Origin: Kiritimatiellales bacterium
GTDB taxonomy: Bacteria > Verrucomicrobiota > Kiritimatiellia > Kiritimatiellales > Tichowtungiaceae
DNA length: 13,284 nucleotides
Direction: 5' to 3'
Assembly: GCA_028692515.1 (NCBI GenBank)
Contig: JAQUXG010000015.1
Location: 1 to 13,284 of the forward strand
Shown here: positions 12,756 to 13,284 of the stretch, one piece after another
Layout: the number at the start of each line of letters is the position of its first letter
Position numbering within the stretch: position 1 is the stretch's first letter
Made by a program: the position numbers and the translations under genes
Notes under the pieces: model-generated
The model's database searches: none
What the model was told of the DNA's origin: nothing
What the model saw: the letters and a program-made list of their open reading frames with translations, nothing else

Positions 12756-13284
12756 AACGGGTGCTCGTTACAGGTGCGGGCGGCTTTATTGGGCGGCAGG
12801 TGCTGACCCCTCTGCTGGAAGCCGGCGGCGAGATTCATGCCGCCAGTCTGACGGTTCCGGACGAAGCCCCGGCGGGCATCCGCTGGTATTCACATAATCT
12901 GCTTAACACGGCAGAGGTGGAAGATCTTCTTCGAACCGTTCGTCCGACTCATCTGTTGAACCTGGCCTGGTACGCCGAGCCGGGAAAATTCTGGAACGCC
13001 CCGGAAAACCGGCTGTGGCTTGAAGCCGGTAAAGAGCTGTTAAAAGCATTTCAAACCAACGGCGGACAGCGCGCTGTTTTTGCCGGAAGCTGTGCGGAAT
13101 ATGAGACCGGACACGGGCAATGCATCGAAAATCAAACTCCGCTTAAACCGGCGACGCTCTACGGTCTCTGTAAGCATGAGCTGCAGCAGTTTGCCGCCTC
13201 CTATGCGAAACAGAACGGGATGAGTGTGGCCTGGGGGCGAGTTTTTCATTTATACGGTCCCTATGAATATCCGCAGCGTTTTGT
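12752..13284 (+). CDS. NAD(P)-dependent SDR reductase/epimerase, cut off by the window end
   Basis: The first 177 residues are present and the frame is still open at the right edge; extended SDRs are usually about 280-330 residues. The GTG start overlaps the epimerase stop as GTGA and has TGAGGA (12737-12742) nine bases upstream. The N-terminus reads VKRVLVTGAGGFIGRQVL, giving the cofactor loop GAGGFIG at 8-14. The catalytic residues are Ser113 in AGSCAEYE and Tyr137-x3-Lys141 in YGLCK. An LNLAWYAEPGKFW stretch (69-81) and GRVFHLYGPYEYPQR (162-176) look like a distinct subfamily that I associate with CDP-sugar loci. It is the natural candidate for the 4-keto reductase that finishes the branched sugar, though an epimerase is possible. 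Remaining motifs and the stop codon lie outside the window. Confidence 0.85.
   Translation, partial: MKRVLVTGAGGFIGRQVLTPLLEAGGEIHAASLTVPDEAPAGIRWYSHNLLNTAEVEDLLRTVRPTHLLNLAWYAEPGKFWNAPENRLWLEAGKELLKAFQTNGGQRAVFAGSCAEYETGHGQCIENQTPLKPATLYGLCKHELQQFAASYAKQNGMSVAWGRVFHLYGPYEYPQRF

Noticed and set aside
9171..13284. Assignment as a 3,6-dideoxyhexose (abequose/paratose/tyvelose) pathway
   Set aside because: rfbF and rfbG fit, but the required RfbH dehydratase is absent and a C-methyltransferase with an epimerase occupies its place.
1..13284. Mobile elements, CRISPR arrays, tRNA or rRNA genes, toxin-antitoxin or phage genes
   Set aside because: No transposase, integrase, direct-repeat array, cloverleaf or rRNA-like sequence was seen on either strand. 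Almost all of the window is explained by glycan biosynthesis genes and one RRM gene.

Overview
The window is a 13.3 kb piece of a bacterial chromosome holding much of a surface-polysaccharide (O-antigen or capsule type) biosynthesis locus, with one unrelated gene for an RRM RNA-binding protein at the left edge. No rRNA, tRNA, CRISPR array, transposase or integrase is visible. Base composition is slightly above 50% G+C by eye, and Shine-Dalgarno motifs of the AGGAG/AAGGA type precede several genes. A stand-alone glycine-rich RRM protein beside a CDP-sugar glycan locus fits the Planctomycetes-Verrucomicrobia-Kiritimatiellota group, among others. That taxonomic guess is weak inference; no marker gene in the window settles it.

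Layout. (1) 1-392, minus strand: a 112-residue RRM protein with an Arg-Gly-rich tail, followed by a strong intrinsic terminator with a UUCG tetraloop. (2) 393-616: a non-coding divergent region with nested inverted repeats upstream of the next gene. (3) 617-5539, plus strand: a compact three-gene operon of a Wzx-like flippase, a GT4 glycosyltransferase and a large YfhO-type membrane protein. (4) 5635-6453, minus strand: a single GT2 glycosyltransferase, convergent with the YfhO gene and divergent from the next operon. (5) 6626-13284, plus strand: an operon, tightly overlapped over most of its length and running off the right edge. It encodes an atypical short SDR oxidoreductase, a GtrB/ArnC/CsbB-type GT2 with two C-terminal membrane segments, a soluble GT2, glucose-1-phosphate cytidylyltransferase (RfbF), CDP-glucose 4,6-dehydratase (RfbG), a sugar C-methyltransferase of the TylC3/NovU type, an RfbC-type cupin epimerase and a truncated SDR reductase.

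How the genes fit together (inference from families). RfbF and RfbG convert glucose-1-phosphate to CDP-4-keto-6-deoxyglucose. In the 3,6-dideoxyhexose pathways the next step is RfbH, a PLP/iron-sulfur dehydratase. No RfbH is present here. A zinc-binding C-methyltransferase, a 3,5-epimerase and one or two SDR reductases follow instead, which predicts a CDP-activated C-methyl-branched 6-deoxyhexose. The GT4 and GT2 enzymes would build the repeat unit and the flippase would export it.

The pairing of a GtrB/CsbB-type enzyme, expected to make an undecaprenyl-phosphate-linked sugar, with a YfhO-type multi-pass protein resembles the CsbB/YfhO extracytoplasmic glycosylation machinery of Firmicutes. 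It suggests that a sugar is added to the glycan, or to another surface polymer, outside the membrane. The window shows no initiating phosphoglycosyltransferase, no clear Wzy polymerase and no Wzz or ligase, so the locus probably continues beyond the right edge or is completed elsewhere.
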